Shown in pieces: positions 1-7,284 of a stretch of 36,376 bases of DNA. The stretch lies in NCBI GenBank assembly GCA_030690545.1, contig JAUYGN010000005.1, positions 1-36,376 on the forward strand, in the 5' to 3' direction. Origin of the DNA: Solirubrobacteraceae bacterium (lineage in GTDB: Bacteria; Actinomycetota; Thermoleophilia; Solirubrobacterales; Solirubrobacteraceae). Numbering within the stretch: the first letter of the stretch is position 1; every line of letters begins with the position of its first letter. Under the pieces are notes generated by a model that had not been told where the DNA came from, searched no databases, and was given only the letters and a program-made list of their open reading frames with translations. The position numbers and the translations under genes are program-made.

Positions 1-204
1 CCCGGCGCCGAGCGCGGCGCGCGCGGCGCCGCACGGGCCGCGGCGCTGCGCGCGATGCGGCCCTACACCGTCCACCAGCGCCTCGTCGACGAGGAGATCC
101 TGCGCGTGCTGCAGACGCTCGACGAGCGCGTCCAGGGGCTCGCCGCGGGCCAGCAGGCGCTGGCCGCCGAGCTTGCCCGCCTGCGACGCGAGGATGATGT
201 CTGA
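1..204 (+). CDS. Partial CDS: C-terminal tail with MRPYT linker and coiled coil
   Basis: The reading frame is open from base 1 to a TGA at 202-204, so only about 67 C-terminal residues are present. They are Ala/Arg-rich, then carry MRPYTVHQ (from base 55), then a Leu/Glu/Arg heptad-like helix that ends the protein. The same module (RAALxAMRPYTxHQ plus a helix) lies between the two catalytic domains of the fusion protein at 700-2895. I infer that the missing part is another glycosyltransferase or methyltransferase of the same surface-polysaccharide island. The catalytic part lies outside the window, so the activity cannot be assigned. The next gene begins 2 bases after the stop. Confidence 0.7.
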   Translation, partial: PGAERGARGAARAAALRAMRPYTVHQRLVDEEILRVLQTLDERVQGLAAGQQALAAELARLRREDDV

Positions 205-205
205 C

Positions 206-664
206 ATGTCCTACTCCACAGCTCAGGGCCGCCAGGACCTGCTCGACGCCGTCGCCGACGCGATCGACGACCTCGCACGGGCGCTGACGGCGCTCGGCGC
301 CGCCTACGAGCAGCTCGACGAGCACCACGCCGACGAGCTCGAGGAGCGCCTGTTCGGTCCCGTCCAGTCGGCCTACGGCCGCGCGCGCCGCGCCCACTCG
401 GACTTCGCCGCCCGTCACGGCCTGGCGCCGCGGGCGTTCGAGATGCCGACCGCGAGCGCGCCCTCCAGCGGCGTCAAGGGCTTCGTCGAGGAGGCCGTCG
501 CGGCCGCCGGCAACGCCGATGCGACGCTCGCCACGCTGCAGGACTCGATGCTGCCGATCGAGGTCGGCGACGCCGAGCTGCGCGCCGGCCTGGCGAACGT
601 GCGCGAGCTCGTCGCCGACGTGTCGCGCCACGCCCGCGGGCTGATTCGCACGTTCGGGCGCTGA
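206..664 (+). CDS. Hypothetical helical protein, 152 aa
   Basis: I do not recognise the family. The protein is almost entirely helical, Ala/Leu/Asp/Glu-rich, with no signal peptide, membrane segment or cysteine. Residues 10-50 look like a coiled coil. The ATG at 206 is preferred because it begins just after the upstream stop (202-204) with GAGG at 190-193. In-frame ATGs at 194 and 197, which would overlap the upstream gene, are also possible. It sits between two genes sharing the MRPYT linker, so it is probably co-transcribed with the glycan genes, perhaps as an accessory or scaffold subunit (inference). Confidence 0.6.
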   Translation: MSYSTAQGRQDLLDAVADAIDDLARALTALGAAYEQLDEHHADELEERLFGPVQSAYGRARRAHSDFAARHGLAPRAFEMPTASAPSSGVKGFVEEAVAAAGNADATLATLQDSMLPIEVGDAELRAGLANVRELVADVSRHARGLIRTFGR

Positions 665-699
665 TCGGGTCGCCAGCGGCTGTGGCACCATCGGCGGCG

Positions 700-2895
700 A
701 TGAGCCGCAACCCCCAGCTCGCGTCGCTCGGCGTCAACGCCGTCGGCTACCTGCGCGGCGGCCTCGGCCTCGGCCAGGCCGCCCGGCTCTACGTGCGGGC
801 GCTGCACGCGGCCGGCGTGCCGGTCCGCACGACGACCGTCGACGTCAACCTGCCCGACGTCGTCGGTCCCGACGGGCGGCGCGCACAGGTCAAGACGACC
901 GACTTCGCGGATCTGCATGTCGAGGGCGAGCTGCCGTTCAACCTCGTCTGCGTCAACGCGCCCGAGCTGCCCGCGCTGCATGCCAGCCTCGGCGCGGACT
1001 TCTTCGAGGATCGCTACACGATCGGCGTCTGGGCCTGGGAGGTCGACGTCGTGCCGTCCAGCTGGGATCGCGCCTTCGGCCTCGTCGACGAGATCTGGGT
1101 CTACTCGCGCTACGTGCAGGAGATCATCTCCAACGTCTCGCCCGTGCCGGTCGTGCGGATCCCGCTGCCGATCGTCGCGCCGCCGGCCGGCGGCGACCTG
1201 ACCGGCCTGCACCTGCCCGACGGCTTTCAGTTCCTGTTCCTGTTCGACTTCTACTCGACCCTGCAGCGCAAGAACCCGCTCGGGCTCGTCGCGGCGTTCA
1301 CGCGCGCCTTCGAGCCCGGCGAGGGCCCGCAGCTCGTCCTCAAGAGCCACAACGGCGACTACAAGCCCGAGCGGCTGGCGGCGCTGCGCGACGCCGTCGG
1401 CGACCGGCCCGACATCCAGATCGTCGACGAGTTCCTCTCATCGGAGCAGATGGCCGCGCTGATGCGGCGCGCCGACTGCTACGTCTCGCTGCACCGCGCC
1501 GAGGGCTTCGGTCTCACGCTCGGCGAGACGATGGCGCTCGGCAAGCCCGTGATCGCGACCGGCTTCAGCGCGAACCTCGACTTCATGACCGCCGAGAACT
1601 CCTATCTCGTCCGCCACCGCGAGACGCTCGTCGGGCCCGAGGGCGAGAACTATCCCGCGCACGGGACCTGGGCCGAGCCCGACGTCGAGCACGCGGCGCA
1701 GCTCATGCGCGAGGTCTGGGAGGACCCGGCCGGCGCCCGCGCGCGCGGCGAGCGCGGGCAGCGCGAGATCGCCGAGCACTTCTCGCTGGAGGCCGTCGGG
1801 CAGGTCGCGCGCGAGCGGCTCAAGCGCCTCGCCGCCGGGCACCGCCGCCGAGGGCCGGCGAGCGCCGACGGCGGACGCGACGGCGACGACGGCGGCCTCG
1901 CCAACAGCTGGGTCGAGACGGCCGAGCTGAAGCTGACCTTCGACCCGCTGCGCGACGCGCGCGAGATCGGCGGCCCGAAGGGCGCGGTCCGCCGCGCGGC
2001 GCTGGCGGCGATGCGGCCCTACACCCACCACCAGGACGAGCTGAGCCGGTTCACCGTCCGCGCGCTGCGCGAGGTCGACGGCCGGCTCGACGACCTGACG
2101 CTCGACACGCAGGCGCAGGTCGCGCGCCTGCAGGCGCTCGTGCAGCGGCTCGAGGCGGGGCTCGCCGGCGACCTGACGCTCGTCGCTGAGGGCATGCGCG
2201 CGCGGCCCGCCTCGACGCACCCGGCGATCTCGCAGACCGACGAGCACGGCCGCCGCGTGCTGCGCTTCGACGGCGCCTCCAGCGACGCCGCGACGTACCG
2301 CGGCTTCGAGGACATCTTCCGCGGCGACGAGCGCGCGGTGCTCCAGCAGCAGCTCGCCTACCTGCCGCACTTCGACGGCGCCGACTGGGTGCTCGACCTC
2401 GGCTGCGGGCGCGGCGAGTTCCTCGACGCGCTCGTCGCGCGCGAGATCGGCGCGCGCGGCGCCGACATGGACGCGTCGATGGTCGCGCGCTGCCGGGAGA
2501 AGGGCCACGACGTCCAGCTCGCCGACGCCGCGACGTACCTGCGCGCGCTCGACGACGGCTCGGTGCCGGCGATCTTCGCCGCGCAGGTCGTCGAGCACCT
2601 CGGCGCCGACGAGCTGACCGAGCTGCTGGCGCTCATGCAGGCCAAGCTGGCGCCCGGCGGCGTCGCGATCATGGAGACGGTCAACCCGCACAACCCGGCC
2701 GCGCTGAAGGCCTTCTGGACCGACACGACGCACCACCACCCGCTCTTTCCGGAGGTGCTGCTGGCGCTCTGCCGGCTGGCCGGCTTCGAGTCGGGCGAGG
2801 TGCGCTTCCCGCAGGAGAGCGAGAACTTCGACGCCGACGTCTACGTCAACCGCGACTACGCGGTCATCGTGCGCGCCGCGCCGGCGGCTACCTGA
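700..2895 (+). CDS. Two-domain GT-B glycosyltransferase / SAM methyltransferase fusion
   Basis: A 731-aa protein. Residues 1 to about 380 look like a GT4-type glycosyltransferase: a glycine-rich N-terminal loop (GGLGLGQAAR) and the nucleotide-sugar motif EGFGLTLGETMALGKPVIAT, with the E-x7-E pattern. A linker with MRPYTHHQ and a coiled coil follows at about 440-495. Residues about 550-731 form a class I methyltransferase, with motif I VLDLGCGRGEFL, an acidic residue after beta-2 (GADMD) and QVVEHL. It probably transfers a sugar to a surface polysaccharide and methylates the glycan; this is inferred from domains, and the sugar is unknown. The ATG at 700 is chosen; a GTG at 682 would add six residues. 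The 3' end overlaps the convergent pseudogene by 8 bases. Confidence 0.85.
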   Translation: MSRNPQLASLGVNAVGYLRGGLGLGQAARLYVRALHAAGVPVRTTTVDVNLPDVVGPDGRRAQVKTTDFADLHVEGELPFNLVCVNAPELPALHASLGADFFEDRYTIGVWAWEVDVVPSSWDRAFGLVDEIWVYSRYVQEIISNVSPVPVVRIPLPIVAPPAGGDLTGLHLPDGFQFLFLFDFYSTLQRKNPLGLVAAFTRAFEPGEGPQLVLKSHNGDYKPERLAALRDAVGDRPDIQIVDEFLSSEQMAALMRRADCYVSLHRAEGFGLTLGETMALGKPVIATGFSANLDFMTAENSYLVRHRETLVGPEGENYPAHGTWAEPDVEHAAQLMREVWEDPAGARARGERGQREIAEHFSLEAVGQVARERLKRLAAGHRRRGPASADGGRDGDDGGLANSWVETAELKLTFDPLRDAREIGGPKGAVRRAALAAMRPYTHHQDELSRFTVRALREVDGRLDDLTLDTQAQVARLQALVQRLEAGLAGDLTLVAEGMRARPASTHPAISQTDEHGRRVLRFDGASSDAATYRGFEDIFRGDERAVLQQQLAYLPHFDGADWVLDLGCGRGEFLDALVAREIGARGADMDASMVARCREKGHDVQLADAATYLRALDDGSVPAIFAAQVVEHLGADELTELLALMQAKLAPGGVAIMETVNPHNPAALKAFWTDTTHHHPLFPEVLLALCRLAGFESGEVRFPQESENFDADVYVNRDYAVIVRAAPAAT

Positions 2896-3688
2896 CCGCG
2901 TGCACGACCGCGCGGTAGTGGTGCGGTCCGTCGCCGCCGGCCAGCAGCTCCGCCGACGGCCCGAGCTTGGCGTCGGCGGCGGCGAAGCCCGCCGCCGTCA
3001 GCGCTCCGCCGAGCCCGACAGGTTCGGCGCCCACCAGTTCGAGACGTCGCCGTTGATCGGCGCCGGGGAAGAAGCGCCACAGCGCCTCGTGCTCGAGCGC
3101 CGCGATCGCGACCGCCTCCGTCTCGACGACGGCGAGCTCGCGCGTCACGGCGGCGACGCGGCGCAGCGCCCGCAGCGGATCCTCCATGTGGTAGAGCACG
3201 CCGAGGTAGAGCACGACGTCCCACCGGCCGAGCGCGGCGACGTCGAGCGTCACGAAGTCCTCGACGATCGCCTCGACCGCGCTGCCGCGCGCCTCGCGGG
3301 CGAGCTCGAAGCCGCGCATCCCCGGCAGCGTGTCGGGATGCCAGAACTCCGTCTCGTGGTAGGGACGGGGCTCGACGCCCTCCTGCATGCAGAGGCGCCA
3401 GTAGGCCTGCTGGCCCGGCGAGTCCATCGCCCACATGTAGTGATCGACGACGGCGACGCGAGCCGCGCCGCGCCGCTCGGCCTCGAAGGCCAGTAGCCGT
3501 CCCAGCCGCCGATGTCGAGCACCGACCTGCCGGTCAGGTCGGGGCAGCGCGACCGCGTCGAGCTCGGCGCGCAGGACGCCGGGCGGCTTGTGGCTGGGCG
3601 TGACGACACGTGGCCGAGGTCGATCGAGTGTCACCAGAACGGATCGCGTCGACGCGCTCCTGCAGCCGGCGCCGGGTCGTCGCCGGCC
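2888..3688 (-). pseudogene. SAM-dependent methyltransferase (mo5U34/DUF1698-like), multiply frameshifted
   Basis: The uninterrupted frame (GTG 3634 to TAG 2888, 248 aa) lacks the SAM-binding motif, but the conserved family blocks are found piecewise in other frames. In order they are LQERVDAIR (from 3665), FW-stop-HSIDLGH with a TGA in the coding path, VVTPSHKPPGVLRAELDAVALP, LTGRSVLDIGGWDGYW (about 3540-3490), FEAERRGAARVAVVDHYMW, a long intact stretch with VVLYLGVLYHMEDPLRAL, NGDVSNWWAPNL (3054-3019), then GGALTAAGF. Shifts lie near 3650, 3612, 3541-3544 (an extra C in CCCC), 3489, 3056 and 3013. No plausible start codon remains after rmlC, which ends at 3689. If repaired it would be a small-molecule or glycan methyltransferase transcribed with rmlC. 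It is either a decayed gene or a stretch of indel-type sequencing errors. Confidence 0.75.
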
Positions 3689-4237
3689 TCAGAACGGCAG
3701 CTCGGCGGCGATCTGCGCGAGCGACGGCGCCTGCCGGTCGCGCTCGGAGACGAGCAGCGCGAGATCGTCGGGCCAGGCGATGCCGACGGCCGGGTCGTCG
3801 TAGGCGAAGCCGCGCTCGATCGCGCCGTCGTAGTACGTCGAGCACTTGTACGTCACGTCGGCGACGTCGGACAGGACGCAGAAGCCGTGCGCGAAGCCGA
3901 CCGGGACGTAGAGCTGGCGCGCGCGCTCGTCGTCGAGCTCGAAGCCCTCCCACTCGCCGTACGTCGGCGACGCGCGGCGCAGGTCCACGACGACGTCGAG
4001 GATCGCGCCGCGCGCGCAGCGCACGAGCTTCGCCTGGCCCGCGCCGACCGAGAAGTGCATGCCGCGCAGGACGCCGCGGCCCGAGCGCGAGTGGTTGTCC
4101 TGCACGAACGCGTCGCCGACGCCGTGCTGCGCCCAGACGTTCGCGCGGTAGCTCTCCAGGAAGAAGCCGCGCGCGTCGCCGTGGACCGTCGGCTCGAGCA
4201 GGATCGGGCCCTCGAGGCGTGTGTCGATCCGCTTCAT
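3689..4237 (-). CDS. rmlC: dTDP-4-dehydrorhamnose 3,5-epimerase
   Basis: A 182-aa protein of normal length for RmlC. It converts dTDP-4-dehydro-6-deoxyglucose to dTDP-4-dehydro-L-rhamnose in L-rhamnose donor synthesis. Visible family signatures are GDARGFFLESYR, QDNHSRSGRGVLRGMHF (catalytic-site His region), the substrate-pocket segment LYVPVGFAHGFCVLSD, and YKCSTYYD with the conserved Tyr. The ATG at 4237 is supported by a TAGATT -10 hexamer 8 bases upstream, which implies a leaderless mRNA. The broken methyltransferase lies directly downstream on the same strand. rmlA, rmlB and rmlD are not in the window, so the gene depends on enzymes encoded elsewhere. Confidence 0.93.
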   Translation of the reverse strand: MKRIDTRLEGPILLEPTVHGDARGFFLESYRANVWAQHGVGDAFVQDNHSRSGRGVLRGMHFSVGAGQAKLVRCARGAILDVVVDLRRASPTYGEWEGFELDDERARQLYVPVGFAHGFCVLSDVADVTYKCSTYYDGAIERGFAYDDPAVGIAWPDDLALLVSERDRQAPSLAQIAAELPF

Positions 4238-4245
4238 CGCGTCGC

Positions 4246-4251
4246 AATCTA
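4246..4251 (-). promoter_or_regulatory. Leaderless -10 element (TAGATT) for rmlC
   Basis: TAGATT on the minus strand ends 8 bases before the rmlC ATG and fits the actinobacterial TANNNT -10 consensus. Its TAG is also the stop codon of the possible remnant upstream. No clear -35 is seen. Confidence 0.5.
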
Positions 4252-4440
4252 GAGCGTCCCGCCCGGCCGGACCGACCCGGCGACGACGAGGTCCCGGCCG
4301 GCGGCGCGTCGACTCGGACGAAGAAGTCGGCGACGCGGGGCGCCCAGCCGGGCGCGACGTCGCCCGATCGCCAGCTCGTCGCCGGCCCCGAGCACGCGGA
4401 TGTCGCTGCGGCGGCGTCGACCGCGCCAGGCCGCGATCGG
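4249..4440 (-). pseudogene. Possible frameshifted gene remnant upstream of rmlC
   Basis: On the minus strand, protein-like segments can be read by switching frames: DIRVLGAGDELAIG (from 4404), then VAPGWAPRVADFFVRVDAPPAG in the neighbouring frame, then RDLVVAGSVRPGGTL ending at the TAG 4249-4251. Each switch needs a single-base change, at a GGG run near 4371 and near the CCGGCCGGG run around 4300. The reading has the composition of a real protein C-terminus, but I do not recognise a family, and the 5' part is absent. This is a weak call made by eye; the stretch could simply be intergenic DNA. Confidence 0.25.
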
Positions 4441-4458
4441 GCCTCGCGGCGAGCCGGC

Positions 4459-4464
4459 TAGGGT
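4459..4464 (+). promoter_or_regulatory. Leaderless -10 element (TAGGGT) for the MFS gene
   Basis: TAGGGT ends 7 bases before the ATG at 4472, which fits transcription starting at or next to the start codon. No Shine-Dalgarno sequence is visible. Confidence 0.5.
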
Positions 4465-4471
4465 CCCGCCG

Positions 4472-6004
4472 ATGGACGACGCCCGCGCCAGGCGGCTGAC
4501 GCTGATCGCCTGCATCCTCGGCTCGGCGATCGTCTTCGTCGACCAGACGGTCGTCAACGTCGCGCTGCCCGCCCTGCGCGACGACCTCGACGCCTCGCTC
4601 GCCGACCAGCAGTGGGTCGTCGCGGCCTACCTGCTGCTGCTCGGGTCGCTGATCCTCGTCGGCGGCTCGCTCGGCGACCTCTACGGTCGGCGCAGGATCT
4701 TCGCGATCGGCGTCGCCGGCTTCGGCGTCGCCTCGCTGGCCTGCGCGGTCGCGCCGTCGGTCGAGGTGCTGATCGGCGCCCGCGCGCTGCAGGGCGCGTT
4801 CGGCGCGCTGCTCGTGCCCAGCTCGCTGGCGATCATCGCCGCGGTCTTCGCAGGTCCGCAGCGCGCCGCGGCGATCGGCTCCTGGACGGCGGGGACGAGC
4901 GCCGCGATCGCGATCGGCCCGCCGCTCGGCGGGCTGCTCGTCGACCTGACCTCCTGGCGCGTGATCTTCGCGATGAACGTGCCGCTCGTGCTCGTCTGCC
5001 TGTGGCTGATCGTCCGCGCGGTGCCCGAGTGCCTCGGCGACCGCGCGCACCGGATCGACGTGCCCGGCGCGGTGCTGTGCGTGCTCGGCCTCGCCGGACC
5101 GACCTACGCGCTGATCCAGCAGCCGCTGCTGGGCTGGTCGGACCCCGCCGTCTGGGTGCCGCTCGTCGGCGGCATCGGCGCGCTCGGCGCGTTCGTCGCC
5201 TACGAGCGCCGCGCACCCGACCCGATGCTGGCGCCGCGGCTCTTCGCCTCGCGCAACTTCGCGATCGGCAACGTCGTGACGCTCGCCGCCTACGCCGGCC
5301 TCGGCGCGGCGTCGTTCTTCATCGTCATCTTCCTGCAGCAGGTGTGCGGCTACAGCGCGCTGCAGGCCGGCCTCGCGCTGGTGCCGATCACGCTCATGCT
5401 GATCGCGCTGTCGCGGCGCTTCGGCGCGCTGTCGGCGCGGATCGGCCCGCGCCTGCTGATGAGCGCCGGGCCGGCGCTCGGCGGTCTCGGGCTGCTGCTC
5501 TACACGCGCGTCGACGAGCGCGGCGACTACCTGACGCAGGTCCTGCCGGCGACGCTCCTCTTCGGCCTCGGCCTGGCGATGACCGTCGCGCCGCTGACGG
5601 CGACCGTCCTGCAGGCCGTCGACCGCGGCCATGCCGGCATCGCGTCGGGCGTCAACAACGCGATCGCGCGCGTCGCCGCGCTGCTGGCGATCGCGGTCGT
5701 CGGCCTCGTCGTCTCGGCGCAGTTCGGGGCCGACGTCGACCGCCGGCTGGATCCGCGCGCGGCGCAGAGCGAGGCGACGCGGGCATACGTCGACGAGGCC
5801 CGCGCGCGCCCGCTGTCGGTGCCCGCGGCGCGCGTCGCGCCGCGCACGCGGATCGCGGTCCGCGACGCCAACGTCAAGGCCTTCCACGGCGGGATGATCG
5901 TCGCCGGCCTGCTGATGCTCGCCGGTGGCCTGGTCGCGCTCGTCGGGATCGAGAACGCGCCGCGCCGGGAGGATGAAGCGCGGCCGGCACCGGCCGCCAC
6001 CTAA
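4472..6004 (+). CDS. MFS transporter, DHA2 (14-TM drug:H+ antiporter) family
   Basis: A 510-aa integral membrane protein, the usual size for EmrB/QacA-type 14-helix exporters. Signatures: FVDQTVVNVALPAL in helix 1 (DHA2 motif D1), GGSLGDLYGRRRIF between helices 2 and 3 (MFS motif A), and GPPLGGLLVDLTSWRVIFAMNVP (motif C and the following loop). A hydrophilic loop at about 425-470 (AQSEATRAYVDEARARP) precedes the last helix. It is predicted to export drugs or other small amphipathic molecules across the cytoplasmic membrane; the substrate is unknown. The ATG at 4472 is supported by the TAGGGT element; longer frames would read into intergenic DNA. Heme A synthase follows after 12 bases. Confidence 0.9.
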   Translation: MDDARARRLTLIACILGSAIVFVDQTVVNVALPALRDDLDASLADQQWVVAAYLLLLGSLILVGGSLGDLYGRRRIFAIGVAGFGVASLACAVAPSVEVLIGARALQGAFGALLVPSSLAIIAAVFAGPQRAAAIGSWTAGTSAAIAIGPPLGGLLVDLTSWRVIFAMNVPLVLVCLWLIVRAVPECLGDRAHRIDVPGAVLCVLGLAGPTYALIQQPLLGWSDPAVWVPLVGGIGALGAFVAYERRAPDPMLAPRLFASRNFAIGNVVTLAAYAGLGAASFFIVIFLQQVCGYSALQAGLALVPITLMLIALSRRFGALSARIGPRLLMSAGPALGGLGLLLYTRVDERGDYLTQVLPATLLFGLGLAMTVAPLTATVLQAVDRGHAGIASGVNNAIARVAALLAIAVVGLVVSAQFGADVDRRLDPRAAQSEATRAYVDEARARPLSVPAARVAPRTRIAVRDANVKAFHGGMIVAGLLMLAGGLVALVGIENAPRREDEARPAPAAT

Positions 6005-6007
6005 GCT
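6002..6007 (+). promoter_or_regulatory. Possible -10 element (TAAGCT) for ctaA, overlapping the MFS stop codon
   Basis: TAAGCT begins with the TAA stop of the MFS gene and ends 9 bases before the ctaA ATG. This would give ctaA its own leaderless promoter despite the tight spacing. Confidence 0.35.
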
Positions 6008-6016
6008 TCCCGCCGC

Positions 6017-6985
6017 ATGCCGCGGGAACGTCTCACGCTCACCCCCGAGCGCTACGCCCTGGTCGCGCGGATCGCGCTCGTCATGCTGACGCTGATCGTG
6101 CTGACCGGCGCCGCGGTGCGCGTCACCGGCTCCGGTCTCGGCTGCCCGACGTGGCCGAAGTGCACCGAGGACTCGCTGTACGCCGAGCTTCACCTGCACG
6201 GCGTGATCGAGTTCGGCAATCGCCTGCTGACGTTCGTCGTCGGCTTCGCGGCGCTCGGCGCGTTCGCGGGCGCCTGGCGGCGGCGGCCGTATCGCAGGGA
6301 CCTGCTGCTGATCTCGCTGGCGCTGCCGCTCGGCGTCGTCGCGCAGGCCGTGCTCGGCGGCTTCACCGTGCTCTACGACCTCGCGCCGGGCCTCGTCATG
6401 AGCCACTACCTGCTGTCGATGCTGATCCTCGTCGCCTGCGTCGCGCTGGACTGGCGCGCGCGTCACGAGCCCGGCGAGCTCGCGGTCTCGGGATCCGCCG
6501 ACCGGCTGCTGATGCGCGGCGCCTGGTCGCTGATCCCGCTCGGCGCGATCACGATCTTCGCCGGCACGGCGGCGACCGCGGCCGGTCCGCACGCGGGCGG
6601 CTCGGGCACCGGCGACATCATCAACAGACTCGAGCTCAAGGGCACCGACACGCTGAGCTTCGTCGTCGCACAGCACGCGCGCCTGTCGGCGCTGCTGGGG
6701 ATCGTCGCCGTCGCGCTGTGGGTCCTCGCGCGCCGCCGCGGCGTGACGAGCGAAGCTCGCGCGCCGCTGACCTGGCTCTGCGTGCTGCTCGCGCTGCAGG
6801 GAGTGATCGGCGGGCTGCAGTGGGCGCTCGAGCTGCCGGCCGAGATCGTCTGGGTGCACGTCACGCTCGCCGCGGTGACCTGGCTGGCGATCCTCTGGGT
6901 CGTCGTCGCCGCCGGCCGGCTCCAGCCGCGGTCGGCGCCGCCGGTGTCCGCGCCGGGCGGCGGCGAGCCGGCGCCCGCGCGTTGA
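6017..6985 (+). CDS. ctaA: Heme A synthase (COX15/CtaA family)
   Basis: A 322-aa polytopic membrane protein. It oxidises the C8 methyl of heme O to give heme A for aa3-type cytochrome oxidase. Visible features are VTGSGLGCPTWPKC after helix 1 with a Cys pair, the heme-ligand histidines in HLHGVIEFGNR and MSHYLLSM, and in the second half in QHARLSALL and WVHVTLA. Helices are arranged as two similar four-helix halves, as in the family. The C-terminal tail is Pro/Ala-rich and cytosolic. No heme O synthase (ctaB) or oxidase subunit lies nearby. The ATG at 6017 has no Shine-Dalgarno sequence. A small membrane-protein gene converges from the other side, 21 bases away. Confidence 0.92.
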   Translation: MPRERLTLTPERYALVARIALVMLTLIVLTGAAVRVTGSGLGCPTWPKCTEDSLYAELHLHGVIEFGNRLLTFVVGFAALGAFAGAWRRRPYRRDLLLISLALPLGVVAQAVLGGFTVLYDLAPGLVMSHYLLSMLILVACVALDWRARHEPGELAVSGSADRLLMRGAWSLIPLGAITIFAGTAATAAGPHAGGSGTGDIINRLELKGTDTLSFVVAQHARLSALLGIVAVALWVLARRRGVTSEARAPLTWLCVLLALQGVIGGLQWALELPAEIVWVHVTLAAVTWLAILWVVVAAGRLQPRSAPPVSAPGGGEPAPAR

Positions 6986-7006
6986 GTGTCGTCGCCCGGC
7001 TCGCGC

Positions 7007-7183
7007 TCAGCCGAGGCTGGGCGCGAGCGTCGCGAGCACGACCAGGGCGGCCGCGAGCGCTGCGATGCTCAGCAGTCCGATCGCGCGCATGCCGTGACCG
7101 CGCCGACGCGTCCAGCGCCGGTCGCGCCGCGTCACGGTGCTCGCGTAGATCTGCCGCGGTTGCACAGGACGATCTTCATCCAT
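7007..7183 (-). CDS. Small tail-anchored membrane protein, 58 aa
   Basis: I do not recognise the family. The first 30 residues are charged (Asp/Glu then Arg-rich, with RRDRRWTRRRGHG). They are followed by one strongly hydrophobic helix (about 35-54) and a four-residue tail, so the basic part should lie in the cytoplasm. The ATG at 7183 is chosen over a GTG at 7201 that adds six residues. It converges with ctaA, which could hint at a role near the respiratory chain, but nothing in the sequence shows this. Confidence 0.5.
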   Translation of the reverse strand: MDEDRPVQPRQIYASTVTRRDRRWTRRRGHGMRAIGLLSIAALAAALVVLATLAPSLG

Positions 7184-7224
7184 GCATCGGATGTCACACA
7201 CTCGGCGGCGTCGGCGTCAAGTGG

Positions 7225-7239
7225 GAACCGTCCCCGTTC
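7225..7239 (+). repeat. GAACCGTCC-type short repeat with GAAC...GTTC ends
   Basis: GAACCGTCCCCGTTC lies between the divergent small membrane gene and the metallophosphoesterase gene. A copy differing at one base lies at 17264-17278 on the minus strand, and GAACCGTCC recurs at 32813-32821. The role is unknown: it may be a REP-like repeat or a regulator site. Confidence 0.35.
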
Positions 7240-7264
7240 CGCTCCCTGCGAGGGAATCTCGGGG

Positions 7265-7282
7265 CGCTTCTAGCCTGAAGCG
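7265..7282 (+). promoter_or_regulatory. Leaderless -10 element (TAGCCT) flanked by perfect 6-bp inverted repeats
   Basis: CGCTTC-TAGCCT-GAAGCG: the -10 hexamer at 7271-7276 is bracketed exactly by 6-base inverted repeats and ends 8 bases before the ATG at 7285. The palindrome could be an operator covering the -10 element, or chance. Confidence 0.45.
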
Positions 7283-7284
7283 GG

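Noticed and set aside
173-205. TTG 173 as the start of the 152-aa hypothetical protein
   Set aside because: It would lie deep in the upstream gene; ATG 206 (or 194/197) is a better start beside GAGG.
3689-6859. A 1056-codon open minus-strand frame extending rmlC upstream
   Set aside because: The extension is antisense to the MFS and ctaA genes and is Arg/Asp/Gln-rich filler; the RmlC family starts at ATG 4237.
6986-7273. A 95-codon plus-strand frame after ctaA
   Set aside because: It is antisense to the small membrane protein, lacks hydrophobic order or a promoter, and has atypical codon use.
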